NCBI RefSeq assembly: GCF_014645835.1
Contig: NZ_BMMM01000001.1
Span: 372,001 to 436,000 of the forward strand
DNA from: Streptomyces albiflavescens
GTDB lineage: Bacteria; Actinomycetota; Actinomycetes; Streptomycetales; Streptomycetaceae
DNA length: 64,000 bases
Reading direction: 5' to 3'
Positions 30,550 through 39,710 of the stretch are shown here, in pieces (within the stretch, counting starts at the first letter, position 1; every line of letters starts with the position of its first letter). The translations under genes and the position numbers were made by a program. The notes under the pieces are model-generated. The model saw only the letters and a program-made list of their open reading frames with translations. It was not told the DNA's origin and did no database searches.

Positions 30550-31098
30550 TCAGATCACGGTGCCAGGAGTGGCCGGGCGCAGACGGTCACGGATGATCCG
30601 TACCGCCGCCTCCGCGTTGTCCACCGTGATCGTGAACGTGTGGCCGTCCCCGAGGCGCAGCACCACGCCCTCGCCGCGCCGGACGATGACGGCGGTCCCC
30701 TTCTCGGGCCGCCAGCGATAGCCCCAGCCGCCCCACTGGCGGGGAGTGACACGGGGCTCGAAGTCGGCACCCACGACGCTGGAGAGCGGAATGCGGCGGC
30801 GCGGCAGACCGATGTGGCCGCAGCGCACCTCGACGCAGTCCTTGTCGACCTTCACGGCGACGTGCACGAACGCGAGCGTGCCGAACAGGATCAGCAGTCC
30901 GGCCGCGATGCATCCGACCACCGACATCACCAGCGGAGCCGTGCCCGACGTCCACACGGAATCGACGGCCAGCTCGATACCGAGCGCCAGGCATGCGGCA
31001 CCGCCGAGTGCGGGCAGCCATTGGACGCGGTTGGTCGCTCGCCCGGTCCAGATCTCCGGATGCGTGACTTCGCCGTGGGGGTGGTCCCTCATACCCAT
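30550..31098 (-). CDS. membrane-anchored PH-domain-like protein
   Basis: About 182 residues. Two hydrophobic segments (LPALGGAACLALGIELAV and MSVVGCIAAGLLILFGTLAF) precede a bacterial PH-like domain in which VDKDCVEVRCGHIGLPRRRI and IPLSSVVGADFEPRV are typical strands. Role unknown; many actinobacterial proteins of this layout sit at the envelope. Starts at 31098, 31092 or 31128 are all possible. It converges with the O-antigen-ligase-like gene with only 30 bp between the stops. Confidence 0.7.
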   Translation of the reverse strand: MGMRDHPHGEVTHPEIWTGRATNRVQWLPALGGAACLALGIELAVDSVWTSGTAPLVMSVVGCIAAGLLILFGTLAFVHVAVKVDKDCVEVRCGHIGLPRRRIPLSSVVGADFEPRVTPRQWGGWGYRWRPEKGTAVIVRRGEGVVLRLGDGHTFTITVDNAEAAVRIIRDRLRPATPGTVI

Positions 31099-31208
31099 GA
31101 GACTACTCAGGTTCCGCACCGCGGGCACCGTGTTGCGGAGCGTTACTCCTCCGGGTGGGCGGCCGCCGTACGGAGGGCGTCCCCGCGATGACCGATGGTG
31201 ACCGTCGG

Positions 31209-31994
31209 TCAGCGTGCGGGGCTGACCGCCGACAGGAGGCGGCCTTCCTCGTACGCCAGCGCGGTCGCGGGCAGCGCGCCCTCATGGCCGCTGAGGAGGA
31301 CCGTGACGACGGAGTCGGCGGGAGCCTCGGGGTCCGGGAGCTCGCCAATCCTGCGCAGTGCCTGGGCGGCGACCGCGCCGGCGGACCCGTGCAGGACGAG
31401 CGGCGGAAGGCCGGGCTGCTGCACGGCCGCGCGGATACGCTCGGCGACCAGCTCGTAATGGGTGCAGCCCAGAACGACGGCCCTTACATCCGCAGGGGTG
31501 CGCTCCGCGGCCGCGGCGATCGCGGCGTCGATGGCCGGCTGGTCCGCGTGTTCCACGGCGTCGGCGAGCCCGGGGCAGGCCACTTCGGTGACGGTCACTC
31601 CGTCCGCGAACTCGCGGATGAGTCCTCGCTGATAGGGGCTGCCGGTGGTGGCGGGTGTGGCCCAGATCGCGACGGGTCCGCCGCCCGCCGCGGCCGGCTT
31701 GATCGCCGGGACGGTGCCGATGACGGGCACCTCCGGCTCCAGACGGGCGCGCAGCGCGGGCAGGGCGCGCACGGAGGCGGTGTTACAGGCGACGATGAGC
31801 GCGTCCGGCCGATGCTCCGCGGCGGCCTCGGCGACAGCGAGGGCGCGTGCGGTGACGTCCTCCGGCGTACGCGGCCCCCAGGGCATGCTGCCGGGGTCCG
31901 AGGAGAGCACGAGATCGGCATCCGGCCGCAGTCGACGTACCGCGGCGGCAGCAGCGAGCAGTCCGATTCCGGAGTCCATGAGCGCGATCTTCAC
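31209..31994 (-). CDS. aspartate/glutamate racemase family protein (MurI-like)
   Basis: 261 residues. Both catalytic cysteines are present: Cys70 in VACNTAS and Cys177 in LGCTHYEL. The N-terminus MDSGIGLL (Asp7, Ser8) matches MurI. At 261 residues and with several unusual loops it may be a second glutamate racemase or a related amino-acid racemase rather than the housekeeping MurI. GTG 31994 is 58 bp from the divergent glycosyltransferase gene. Confidence 0.85.
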   Translation of the reverse strand: MKIALMDSGIGLLAAAAAVRRLRPDADLVLSSDPGSMPWGPRTPEDVTARALAVAEAAAEHRPDALIVACNTASVRALPALRARLEPEVPVIGTVPAIKPAAAGGGPVAIWATPATTGSPYQRGLIREFADGVTVTEVACPGLADAVEHADQPAIDAAIAAAAERTPADVRAVVLGCTHYELVAERIRAAVQQPGLPPLVLHGSAGAVAAQALRRIGELPDPEAPADSVVTVLLSGHEGALPATALAYEEGRLLSAVSPAR

Positions 31995-32052
31995 CCGGTC
32001 ACCATAGACGATCCGCCCCAACGGTCGGCCGGGGTGGGGCAGACTGCGGCGG

Positions 32053-33228
32053 GTGAGCGCCGTTGTGTGGACCGCCGTGGGATCACTGGCCGCATGGCTG
32101 TGGCTGCTGCTCGGCCAGGGCTTTTTCTGGCGTACGGATGTACGGCTGCCGCCGCGTCGGGATCCGGACGACTGGCCGTCCGTCTGCGTCGTCGTACCCG
32201 CGCGGGACGAGGCCGCTGTTCTGCCCGCGAGCCTGCCGTCGCTCCTCGCGCAGGACTATCCGGGGCGGGCCGAGGTCTTCCTCGTCGACGACGGAAGCTC
32301 CGACGGCACCGGAGAACTCGCCCGTGAGCTCGCTCGCACCCACGGCGGCCTGCCACTCACGGTCGACTCGCCCGGAGAGCCGCCCGCGGGCTGGACGGGC
32401 AAGCTCTGGGCCGTACGCCACGGAATCGGCCTGGCACGCGCGCGTGGACCCGAGTATCTGCTGCTTACGGACGCGGACATCGCCCATGACGCCGACAGCC
32501 TGCGGGAGTTGGTGGCGGCCGCCCGCACCGGTGGCTTCGACCTCGTCTCGCAGATGGCCCGGCTGCGCGTGGAGAGCGTGTGGGAGCGGCTCGTGGTGCC
32601 GGCCTTCGTCTACTTCTTCGCACAGCTCTATCCCTTCCGGTGGATCGCGGTGAAGGGCTCACGGACGGCGGCCGCGGCGGGCGGCTGCGTCCTGCTCCGT
32701 ACCGACGCCGCCGAGCGGGCGCGGATCCCGGACGCGATCCGGCATGCCGTGATCGACGACGTGGCGCTCGCCCGGGCGGTCAAGCGCGGCGGCGGCCACA
32801 TCTGGCTGGGGCTCGCCGAGCGGGTGGACAGCGTGCGGCCGTACCCACGGCTGCACGATCTGTGGCGGATGGTCTCGCGCAGCGCGTACGCCCAGCTGCG
32901 GCACAATCCGCTGCTGCTCGTCGGCACGGTCGCCGGCCTGACCGTGGTGTACCTGGTTCCGCCGGTCGCTCTCGTCGTGGGCCTTGCCGCGGGGAACGCC
33001 TGGGCGGCGACCACCGGAGGGCTCGCCTGGCTGCTGATGACGGCCACGTATCTGCCGATGCTCCGCTATTACCGGCAGCCGTTGTGGCCGGCTCCGCTGC
33101 TGCCGGCCACGGCGTTCCTGTACCTCCTCATGACCGTCGATTCGGCGGTGCAGCACTACAGAGGGCGCGGCGCGGCCTGGAAGGGCCGCACCTACACACG
33201 CCCCGACACCGCCCTCGACGAGAGCTGA
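32053..33228 (+). CDS. family 2 glycosyltransferase, HpnB-like
   Basis: 391 residues. An N-terminal membrane segment is followed by the GT2 core: VCVVVPARDEAAVLPASLPS, the UDP-sugar Asp motif FLVDDGSSDG, WTGKLWAVRHG, and the DxD-type LLTDADIAHD. Three or four C-terminal hydrophobic segments (VAGLTVVYLVPPVALVVGLA and following) close it. The layout is that of hopanoid-associated HpnB-type transferases, but no hopene genes are visible here, so the acceptor is open. GTG start with GGCGG upstream. Confidence 0.85.
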   Translation: MSAVVWTAVGSLAAWLWLLLGQGFFWRTDVRLPPRRDPDDWPSVCVVVPARDEAAVLPASLPSLLAQDYPGRAEVFLVDDGSSDGTGELARELARTHGGLPLTVDSPGEPPAGWTGKLWAVRHGIGLARARGPEYLLLTDADIAHDADSLRELVAAARTGGFDLVSQMARLRVESVWERLVVPAFVYFFAQLYPFRWIAVKGSRTAAAAGGCVLLRTDAAERARIPDAIRHAVIDDVALARAVKRGGGHIWLGLAERVDSVRPYPRLHDLWRMVSRSAYAQLRHNPLLLVGTVAGLTVVYLVPPVALVVGLAAGNAWAATTGGLAWLLMTATYLPMLRYYRQPLWPAPLLPATAFLYLLMTVDSAVQHYRGRGAAWKGRTYTRPDTALDES

Positions 33229-33232
33229 TCGC

Positions 33233-34570
33233 TCACTTCCTGCCGGGGGTCCAGTTCATGCCCCACCCGTAGGCGTGGTCGACGGTGCGCTGGGGGCTCA
33301 CGCCGCGCTCGGGGACCAGGTAGCGGGCCTCGCGCTGGACGACCAGGTCGCCGCCGTTGTTGGTGATGAGGGCGAGGGCGCAGACGGTCGAGGGCACCGT
33401 GCACTCGTCGAGAGAGAAGTCGACCGGCGCGCCGCCGAGCGGCTGGAGGGTGACCGTGGCGTGCAGGTCGGCGAAGGAACGCGCTCCTTCGTAGATAGTC
33501 ACGAAGATGAGGATGCGCCGGAGGCTCTGCTTGTGGTCGAGGTTGATGGACAGGTTCTCGCCGCTGGTCACGGCGCCGGTGCGGTCGTCGCCGTCCAGAT
33601 AGATGTACGGCGGCTGGTGCAGCGCCCCGAAGGCGTTGCCGAGCGCCTGGACGACGCCTTTGCGGCCGTCGGAGAGCTCGTACAGGGCGCACAGGTCGAG
33701 GTCGAGGTCCGCGTGCATCGCGACGGCCCGTCCCCGCTTGCTGCCCCACCCGGAGAACTGCTTGCGCACCTGCCAGTTGAGGTTCACGCGCATCGTGCCG
33801 GAGGTGCCGCCCTGTTTGGTGAGCGAGACCGAGGGAGCCTCCTTGGTGAGCGTCACCTTGGAAAGGCGGACCGGAGCCGTGGGTGCCGCGGGCGGGGCGG
33901 GCGGCGGAGCCATCGGGGGCGGCGGCATGGTGACGGGCGGCGCGACCGGCGGCGGCATGGTCACCGGAGGAGCCACGGGCGGTGGCGGACCCTGCACACG
34001 GGTACCGGGCGCCGGAGGTATGGCGGCGGACGGCGCCGCGTGCTGCGGCTCGTCCACCGTGATCCCGTAGTCCGTGGCCAGTCCTTCGAGTCCGCTGCTG
34101 TAGCCCTGCCCGACGGCCCGGAACTTCCAGGCGCCCTGGCGCCGGTAGAACTCGCCGAGCACAAAGGCGGTCTCGACGGTCGCGTCGGCACTGTCGAAGC
34201 GCGCGACCTCCGTGCCCTGCTGCGCGTCGAGCACCCGGATGTACAGCCCGGGAACCCGCCCGAAGGTGCCGCCGTCAGCGGAGGCGGCCAGCACCACGGT
34301 CTCGATGGCGGGCTCCACGCGCGCGAGGTCGACGACCAGCGCGTCGGTCACCTGACCGCCCGCGTCCCGCTTGCCCTCGTGCCGCACTGCACCGGAGGAG
34401 TGCGCCGGCTGGTTGTAGAAGACGAAGTCGCCGTCCGAGCGAACCTTTCCGGACACCAGCAACAGCGCCGAGGCATCCGCGTCGGGCACCCCCGGTCCTG
34501 AACGCCAGCCCAATTCGACGCGCAGTGCAGTCGTCGGCACGGGAACATTCGATCCCTTAGGCATTGACAT
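33233..34570 (-). CDS. two-domain TerD-family protein with Pro-rich linker
   Basis: 445 residues. The N-terminal TerD domain (about 1-170: [46 protein letters not shown]) is joined by a Pro/Met/Ala-rich repetitive linker (about 185-255; PPVTMPP recurs) to a second TerD/TerA-type domain (about 265-445: [31 protein letters not shown]). TerD domains bind calcium and occur in stress, tellurite and envelope functions. No terB, terC or terZ neighbours are present. ATG 34570 has GGGGGC upstream; ATG 34582 (with GGAG) is possible. Confidence 0.88.
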   Translation of the reverse strand: MSMPKGSNVPVPTTALRVELGWRSGPGVPDADASALLLVSGKVRSDGDFVFYNQPAHSSGAVRHEGKRDAGGQVTDALVVDLARVEPAIETVVLAASADGGTFGRVPGLYIRVLDAQQGTEVARFDSADATVETAFVLGEFYRRQGAWKFRAVGQGYSSGLEGLATDYGITVDEPQHAAPSAAIPPAPGTRVQGPPPPVAPPVTMPPPVAPPVTMPPPPMAPPPAPPAAPTAPVRLSKVTLTKEAPSVSLTKQGGTSGTMRVNLNWQVRKQFSGWGSKRGRAVAMHADLDLDLCALYELSDGRKGVVQALGNAFGALHQPPYIYLDGDDRTGAVTSGENLSINLDHKQSLRRILIFVTIYEGARSFADLHATVTLQPLGGAPVDFSLDECTVPSTVCALALITNNGGDLVVQREARYLVPERGVSPQRTVDHAYGWGMNWTPGRK

Positions 34571-34863
34571 GTACGCCCCCATCACGTGTCTCCGCGCCGG
34601 GCCGCGCCTCAGGCAGACCGCTGGCTCCGTTCCCGCCCAACCTAATCCCCCGGCCCCCCGAACTCCCATGACCCGCACAGGAAGATCCGTGGTCAACCGC
34701 CGGTAACCCACCACGAACTCGGCCTTTACACGATCCGAGCGCCGTTTGACGCCCTTTTTTGCCGAGTTCGCTCGCATTGGGGATCCCGCGTCACTGCCGA
34801 CACGGAAAACAACCCTCTTATCGGTCTCCCCAACCAGCACATCGTGGGCTTAACTTATGTGCC

Positions 34864-35304
34864 ATGACCTCCCCCCGCTCCACCTATGGCGGCGGTTACT
34901 ACTCCGCGCCGTCCTTCTTTCCGGACACCCCGATCTACGACTCTCTCGTCGCCGAGCGGGGCACCCCCCAGATCGCTCCGATCCGGGTTCCCTCCGCCTA
35001 CGACACGGGCAGCCATCTGCCCGCGCTCCCGTCGGCACTTCCCGCCCTTCCGGCCGGGCCCTCGCACCAAGCTCCCTCGTACGGCTACCCGCAGGCCCAG
35101 CAGCCCGCGCCGCTGCAGCAGGCCCCCGCGCCGTACATCCCCCAGCAGGTTGCGGGACCGCGCGGTTATCCGGGAGCCCAGCAGCAGCCGCAGCGTCCGA
35201 TGGGGACCGGAACCGGCTACGAGGCGATGCGCCCCGCGGCACCCCGTCCCGCTCCGGCTCCGTACCAGGACCCGTACAACAACCAGCAGTACCGCGGCTA
35301 CTGA
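34864..35304 (+). CDS. small Pro/Gln/Tyr-rich protein (DUF6643-like)
   Basis: 146 residues, low complexity: MTSPRSTYGGGYYSAPSFFP, an ordered-looking DTPIYDSLVAERGTPQIAPI, then repeated Pro-Gln-Ala and a Tyr-rich end (PYNNQQYRGY). No signal peptide or membrane segment. It resembles a small actinomycete-specific family that I recall as DUF6643; function unknown. Divergent from the TerD gene across 293 bp, in which TTAACTTATG just upstream could be a -10 region. Ribosome site weak. Confidence 0.7.
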   Translation: MTSPRSTYGGGYYSAPSFFPDTPIYDSLVAERGTPQIAPIRVPSAYDTGSHLPALPSALPALPAGPSHQAPSYGYPQAQQPAPLQQAPAPYIPQQVAGPRGYPGAQQQPQRPMGTGTGYEAMRPAAPRPAPAPYQDPYNNQQYRGY

Positions 35305-35340
35305 GTAATTCACGCCGGATTGTCGGTGCCTGCTGGCAGC

Positions 35341-36174
35341 ATGGCGGACATGGGGAATGCGGAGCTGCACTCGATCCATGTCCATCCGGTGAAGGCGTTC
35401 CGGGGCCAGTCGCCCCGGGAGGCCGTCGTGGAGCCCTGGGGGCTGGCCGGAGACCGGCGCTGGGTATTGATCGACGACGGGGGAAAGGTCGTCACGCAGC
35501 GCCAGCAGCCACGTCTGGCCCTGGCCGCCGCCGAGCTGCTGCCCGGCGGCGGCATACGGCTGTCCGCGGAGGGCCGTGAGCCGGTCAGCGTTCCCGTGCC
35601 CGAGCCGATCGGCACGACGACGCTCGACATCTTCGGGGACAAGGTGGAAGCCGTCCTCGCCGACGCCGCCGCGCATGACTGGTGCAGCGACTATCTGGGC
35701 GCCGAGGTGCGCCTCGTCCACATGGACGATCCCGCCATACGCCGACCCGTCGACCCGGACTTCGCGCGCCCGGGCGAGACCGTCAGCTTCGCCGACGGCT
35801 ATCCGCTGCTCGTCACCGCACTCGCCTCGCTGCAGGCCCTCAACTCCTTGATCGCGCAGGGCGACCACGCCCATGAGGGTCCGCTCCCGATGAACCGTTT
35901 CCGGCCGAACGCGGTCGTGTCCGGCACGGCCGCGTGGGCCGAGGACGACTGGTCCCGGATCGCCATCGGCGAGGTCACCTTCCGCGTCGCCAAGATGTGC
36001 GGCCGATGCGTCGTGACCACGACCGACCAGACAACCGCCGAGCGCGACAAGGAGCCCCTGCACACCCTCGGGCGCCACCGCCGCTTCGGCGGCCAGTTGG
36101 TCTTCGGGCAGAATCTGGTGCCCGAGTCCCCCGGCACGGTGCGCGTCGGCGACCCGGTCACCGTCCTCGAATAG
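35341..36174 (+). CDS. MOSC-domain protein (YcbX-like)
   Basis: 277 residues. The MOSC N-terminal barrel (IHVHPVKAFRGQSPREAVVE, GLAGDRRWVLIDDGGKVVTQ) is followed by the MOSC domain proper (NRFRPNAVVSGTAAWAEDDW, RVAKMCGRCVVTTTDQTT), whose Cys in MCGRC is the probable molybdenum ligand. Family members reduce N-hydroxylated substrates or handle Mo-sulfur. Starts at 35341 and 35350 are both possible. Confidence 0.9.
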   Translation: MADMGNAELHSIHVHPVKAFRGQSPREAVVEPWGLAGDRRWVLIDDGGKVVTQRQQPRLALAAAELLPGGGIRLSAEGREPVSVPVPEPIGTTTLDIFGDKVEAVLADAAAHDWCSDYLGAEVRLVHMDDPAIRRPVDPDFARPGETVSFADGYPLLVTALASLQALNSLIAQGDHAHEGPLPMNRFRPNAVVSGTAAWAEDDWSRIAIGEVTFRVAKMCGRCVVTTTDQTTAERDKEPLHTLGRHRRFGGQLVFGQNLVPESPGTVRVGDPVTVLE

Positions 36175-36361
36175 CCCGCGCGATCGTGTTGCGTGAATGT
36201 GCGCGCAGGGAGGGAACCCGGGCCCCGGGCACGATCGTTGAGACTTCGTGAGAAGTTCATGAGAGGCCCAGGGGCAGGGTGATTTCGCTCTCTCTTCCCC
36301 GACCTCTCGGGTGAACGGCTCCGCTGCGGGTTATCACGGACGCGGAAGGGGGTGCGGGACG

Positions 36362-36967
36362 GTGCGAACAATCAGCGGACTCTGGCGCTGGCGGCACAAT
36401 CCGCTGCGCCGCACGACCGATCTGGTCGAGGCCTGGCTGGCCCTGGCGGCCGTGCTGCTCGTCCTCGTCGCCGCTCCCCTCATCGGCTCCCTCGTCGGGG
36501 CCGCGGCCCAGGACGCGTTGCAGCAGTCCGTGCGGGACCAGCGGCAGAGCCGCCACGAGGTGGCGGCCACCGTCGTCAAGAAGCTGTCCCGCGGCCCGCT
36601 GAATCCCGACCCCGAGACATCCTCCGGTCGGGACGCCCACAGCCGCGTCCTCGCCGACTGGACGGCACCGGACGGCACCGCGCGTCACGGCACGGTGATA
36701 GCCACCCTCAAGTCCCCCCATCACGGCGACCACTTCACGATCTGGACCGACCTGCACGGCCGAATAGTCGGCCGCCCGCTGGACAGCGCCACCGCGACGA
36801 CACACGCCGTGCTGGCCGGATTCGGCGCGGCGCTGATGTGCGTGGGGCTCGTCGAGGGCGGCAGGCGGCTGATCGTCTGGCGCATGATCCTTCGGCGGTA
36901 CGCCCGTTGGGACCAGGCCTGGGACAAGGCGGGCCCCGACTGGGGCAGGACCGGCACCGGCAGTTGA
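36362..36967 (+). CDS. Rv1733c-like membrane protein
   Basis: 201 residues. The layout is short cytoplasmic WRWRHNPLRRTTDLVEAW, membrane segment (LALAAVLLVLVAAPLIGSLV), an external domain of about 100 residues, a second membrane segment (THAVLAGFGAALMCVGLVEG) and a basic tail. RHNPLRRRTDxxE is the hallmark of the mycobacterial Rv1733c family. GTG 36362 has GGAAGGGGG about 9 nt upstream, which excludes the longer frame. Function unknown. Confidence 0.85.
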   Translation: MRTISGLWRWRHNPLRRTTDLVEAWLALAAVLLVLVAAPLIGSLVGAAAQDALQQSVRDQRQSRHEVAATVVKKLSRGPLNPDPETSSGRDAHSRVLADWTAPDGTARHGTVIATLKSPHHGDHFTIWTDLHGRIVGRPLDSATATTHAVLAGFGAALMCVGLVEGGRRLIVWRMILRRYARWDQAWDKAGPDWGRTGTGS

Positions 36968-37125
36968 CGGCCTTCCCGCTCCGGTCAACCAGGCGTCCCG
37001 GCGCACGCTACGGTGGACCGGCCGAAGTGTTCGGCACCGCCGTGAGAGGCTGTCCTTGATCCCGACGGGCTTTCAGTACGGCCTCGCAGGACCCGCGTAC
37101 GACGAGGTGGGGGCACAGCAGCGCC

Positions 37126-39558
37126 ATGGCACAGGGCACGGTCCAGGTGACGCACACCGGCACCTCGCGGTGGCGGCGCCGCACGGGAGAGTACGCATCG
37201 CTGGCCGCCGCCCTGGAGGCCGCGGCAGACGGCGATGTGCTCACCGTCGCTCCCGGCACCTACCGGGAAAACCTGGTGGTGCAGCGCGCGGTGACACTGC
37301 GTGGCCCCGAGGGCTCCCCGGGCTCCGTGCGCATCGCGCCCGTGGACGGGGTGCCGCTGACCGTGCGCGCCTCGGCCGTGGTCCAGGACCTGCACGTGGA
37401 GGGCCAGGACTCGGCTGCCCCCGCACTGCTCATCGAAGAGGGCACTCCGGAACTCCTGGACGTACGGATCGTCACGCGGTCGGCGGCCGGGATCGAGGTG
37501 CGCGGCGGTGCCCGACCGACCGTGCGCCGCTGCACGGTCGACAACCCGGCCGGTGTCGGCATCGCCGTACTCGACGGCGGCGGTGGGGTGTTCGAGGAGT
37601 GCGAGGTCGTCGCCGCCGGTCAGTCCGGCGTCGCGGTCCGCGGGGGCGCCCATCCGCGCCTGGAGCGCTGCCGGGTGCACCACACCTCCGGCGCGGGCCT
37701 CTCGGCCACTGGGGAGAGCTCGTCCCTGGAGGCGGTCGGCTGCGAGGTGTACGAGGTCAAGGGCACCGGGGTGCAGATCACCGGGCGGGCCACGGCTCAT
37801 CTCACCGACTGCGATGTGCACCGTACGACCGCCGACGGGGTCACGCTCGACACCGACGCGGTGCTCACGCTCGCCGACTGCCGTATCCACGACATCCCGG
37901 AGAACGCGGTCGATCTGCGCTCGCGCTCGGTGCTCACGCTGACGCGCACGAGCGTGCGGCAGTTCGGGCGCAATGGTCTGTCGGTCTGGGACCCGGGCAC
38001 GCGCGTGGACGCCAATCAGTGCGAGATCTTCGACAGCACCGGCGACTACCCCGCGGTGTGGGTCAGCGACGGCGCGACCGCGGTACTCGACTCGTGCCGC
38101 GTACACGACGTCCCGGACGCCCTGTTCGTCCTCGACCGCGGTTCACGCGCGGACGTCGTCGACAGCGATCTCTCCCAAGTGCGCAACACGGCCGTCTCGG
38201 TGAGCGACGGCGCCACCGCGCAGCTGGACGACTGTCGAATCCGGGACGCCGCGACCGGCGCCTGGTTCCGTGACCACGGCAGCGGCGGAACCCTGTCCGG
38301 CTGCACCGTGGACGGCACGCAGACCGGTGTGATCGTCACCAAGGGCGCCGATCCCACCATCGAGCGCTGCACGGTCACTTCACCGGCCGAGGCGGGCTTC
38401 TACGTGTCGGCGGGGGGCCGCGGCAGCTTCCTCAACTGCCGGGTGAACGACAGCGGGGGCTACGGCTTCCACGTGATCGACGGCTGCCGCGCGACGTTGA
38501 AGAAGTGCCGCACGGAGCGGTGTACCCGCGGGGGTTACGAGTTCGCCGACGGCGGCGCCCAGGGCTCGGGCGGCGGCCCGGTGGTCGAGGACTGTACGAG
38601 CGACGAGAGCGCCGGACTGCGTACCCCGGCGCCCGAGACCGCCGTACAGACATCGAGCCCGTCGCCCGGCCTGCTGGGGGCGATCCCCGGTCAGCGCACC
38701 ACGGAGCAGGAGCCTCTCGTCGCCGCCACGGAGCCGGTGCAGCCGGCGCGCACGTCGAAGGCCGTTCTCGGAGAACTCGACGCGCTGGTGGGCCTGGAGA
38801 GCGTCAAGCGCGAGGTGCGGGCCCTCACCGACATGATCGAGGTGGGCCGCCGCCGGCAGCAGGCGGGCCTCAAGGCGGCCTCCGTCCGGCGCCATCTGGT
38901 CTTCACAGGCTCCCCCGGCACGGGCAAGACGACGGTCGCCCGGCTGTACGGCGAGATCCTCGCCTCGCTCGGCGTCCTCGAGAAGGGCCATCTCGTCGAG
39001 GTGTCCCGGGTGGATCTGGTCGGCGAGCACATCGGCTCCACCGCGATCCGCACCCAGGAGGCCTTCGACCGGGCGCGCGGCGGCGTGCTGTTCATCGACG
39101 AGGCGTACGCGCTGTCGCCGGAGGACTCGGGCCGCGATTTCGGGCGCGAGGCCATCGACACGCTGGTGAAGCTGATGGAGGACCACCGGGAGGCCGTGGT
39201 CGTCATCGTCGCGGGCTACACGGCCGAGATGGAGCGCTTCCTCTCGGTCAACCCCGGTGTGGCGTCGCGCTTCTCACGGACCATCACCTTCAGCGACTAC
39301 GTCCCCGAGGAACTGCTGCGGATCGTGGAGCAGCAGGCCGAGGAGCACGAGTACCGGCTGGCCCCGGGCGCGGCCGAAGCGCTGCTGAAGTACTTCACGG
39401 CGATCCCGAAGGGACCCGCGTTCGGCAACGGCCGCACCGCACGGCAGACCTTCGAGGCAATGGTCGAGCGGCACGCGGGGCGGGTCGCCCAGTTGGCCGA
39501 GCCGAGCACGGACGACCTCACGCTGCTCTATGCGGAGGACCTGCCGGAGCTGCCCTGA
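37126..39558 (+). CDS. right-handed beta-helix / CbbX-type AAA+ ATPase fusion
   Basis: 810 residues. Residues about 20-490 are a pectin-lyase-like right-handed parallel beta-helix with about 20 coils (recurrent GV.I..GG.P.LE.C.V pattern; many coils end in a Cys as in RCTVDN, RCRVHH, DCRIHD). After a linker (491-545), residues 546-810 form a CbxX/CfqX-type AAA+ ATPase: Walker A GSPGTGKTT with Lys601, pore-region-like LVGEHIGSTAIRTQEAFDRA, Walker B VLFIDEAYAL with Asp658/Glu659, and the Arg finger region VASRFSRTITF. This AAA type is also found in EccA of type VII secretion. No signal peptide, so the helix is cytoplasmic. Role unknown. Confidence 0.93.
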   Translation: MAQGTVQVTHTGTSRWRRRTGEYASLAAALEAAADGDVLTVAPGTYRENLVVQRAVTLRGPEGSPGSVRIAPVDGVPLTVRASAVVQDLHVEGQDSAAPALLIEEGTPELLDVRIVTRSAAGIEVRGGARPTVRRCTVDNPAGVGIAVLDGGGGVFEECEVVAAGQSGVAVRGGAHPRLERCRVHHTSGAGLSATGESSSLEAVGCEVYEVKGTGVQITGRATAHLTDCDVHRTTADGVTLDTDAVLTLADCRIHDIPENAVDLRSRSVLTLTRTSVRQFGRNGLSVWDPGTRVDANQCEIFDSTGDYPAVWVSDGATAVLDSCRVHDVPDALFVLDRGSRADVVDSDLSQVRNTAVSVSDGATAQLDDCRIRDAATGAWFRDHGSGGTLSGCTVDGTQTGVIVTKGADPTIERCTVTSPAEAGFYVSAGGRGSFLNCRVNDSGGYGFHVIDGCRATLKKCRTERCTRGGYEFADGGAQGSGGGPVVEDCTSDESAGLRTPAPETAVQTSSPSPGLLGAIPGQRTTEQEPLVAATEPVQPARTSKAVLGELDALVGLESVKREVRALTDMIEVGRRRQQAGLKAASVRRHLVFTGSPGTGKTTVARLYGEILASLGVLEKGHLVEVSRVDLVGEHIGSTAIRTQEAFDRARGGVLFIDEAYALSPEDSGRDFGREAIDTLVKLMEDHREAVVVIVAGYTAEMERFLSVNPGVASRFSRTITFSDYVPEELLRIVEQQAEEHEYRLAPGAAEALLKYFTAIPKGPAFGNGRTARQTFEAMVERHAGRVAQLAEPSTDDLTLLYAEDLPELP

Positions 39559-39561
39559 GAC

Positions 39562-39589
39562 GCGCCTCAGGGCAGCCGTCCTGAGGCGC
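39562..39589. terminator. hairpin terminator between convergent genes
   Basis: GCGCCTCAG (39562-39570) and CTGAGGCGC (39581-39589), a 9-bp stem with a 10-nt loop, directly after the AAA+ fusion gene. Confidence 0.7.
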
Positions 39590-39710
39590 ACCGCCGGGAC
39601 AGCCGACCTGAAGCATGCCCACCGGACAGCCGGCCCGGAACACGCCCACCGGTCAGCCGTCCTGAAGCGCACCACCGGACAGCCGGCCCGGAGCACGCCC
39701 ACCGGTCAGC
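39590..39710. repeat. imperfect tandem repeats in convergent intergenic region
   Basis: A segment of about 38 bp beginning ACCGGACAGCCGGCCCGGA and ending CCACCGGTCAGC occurs twice, about 52 bp apart (near 39618 and 39670), with one mismatch. Shorter relatives of its CACCGG.CAGCC core fill the rest back to 39590. Non-coding. Confidence 0.65.

Noticed and set aside
33233..35304. Tellurite-resistance (ter) operon
   Set aside because: Only one TerD-type gene is present; no terB, terC or terZ neighbours.
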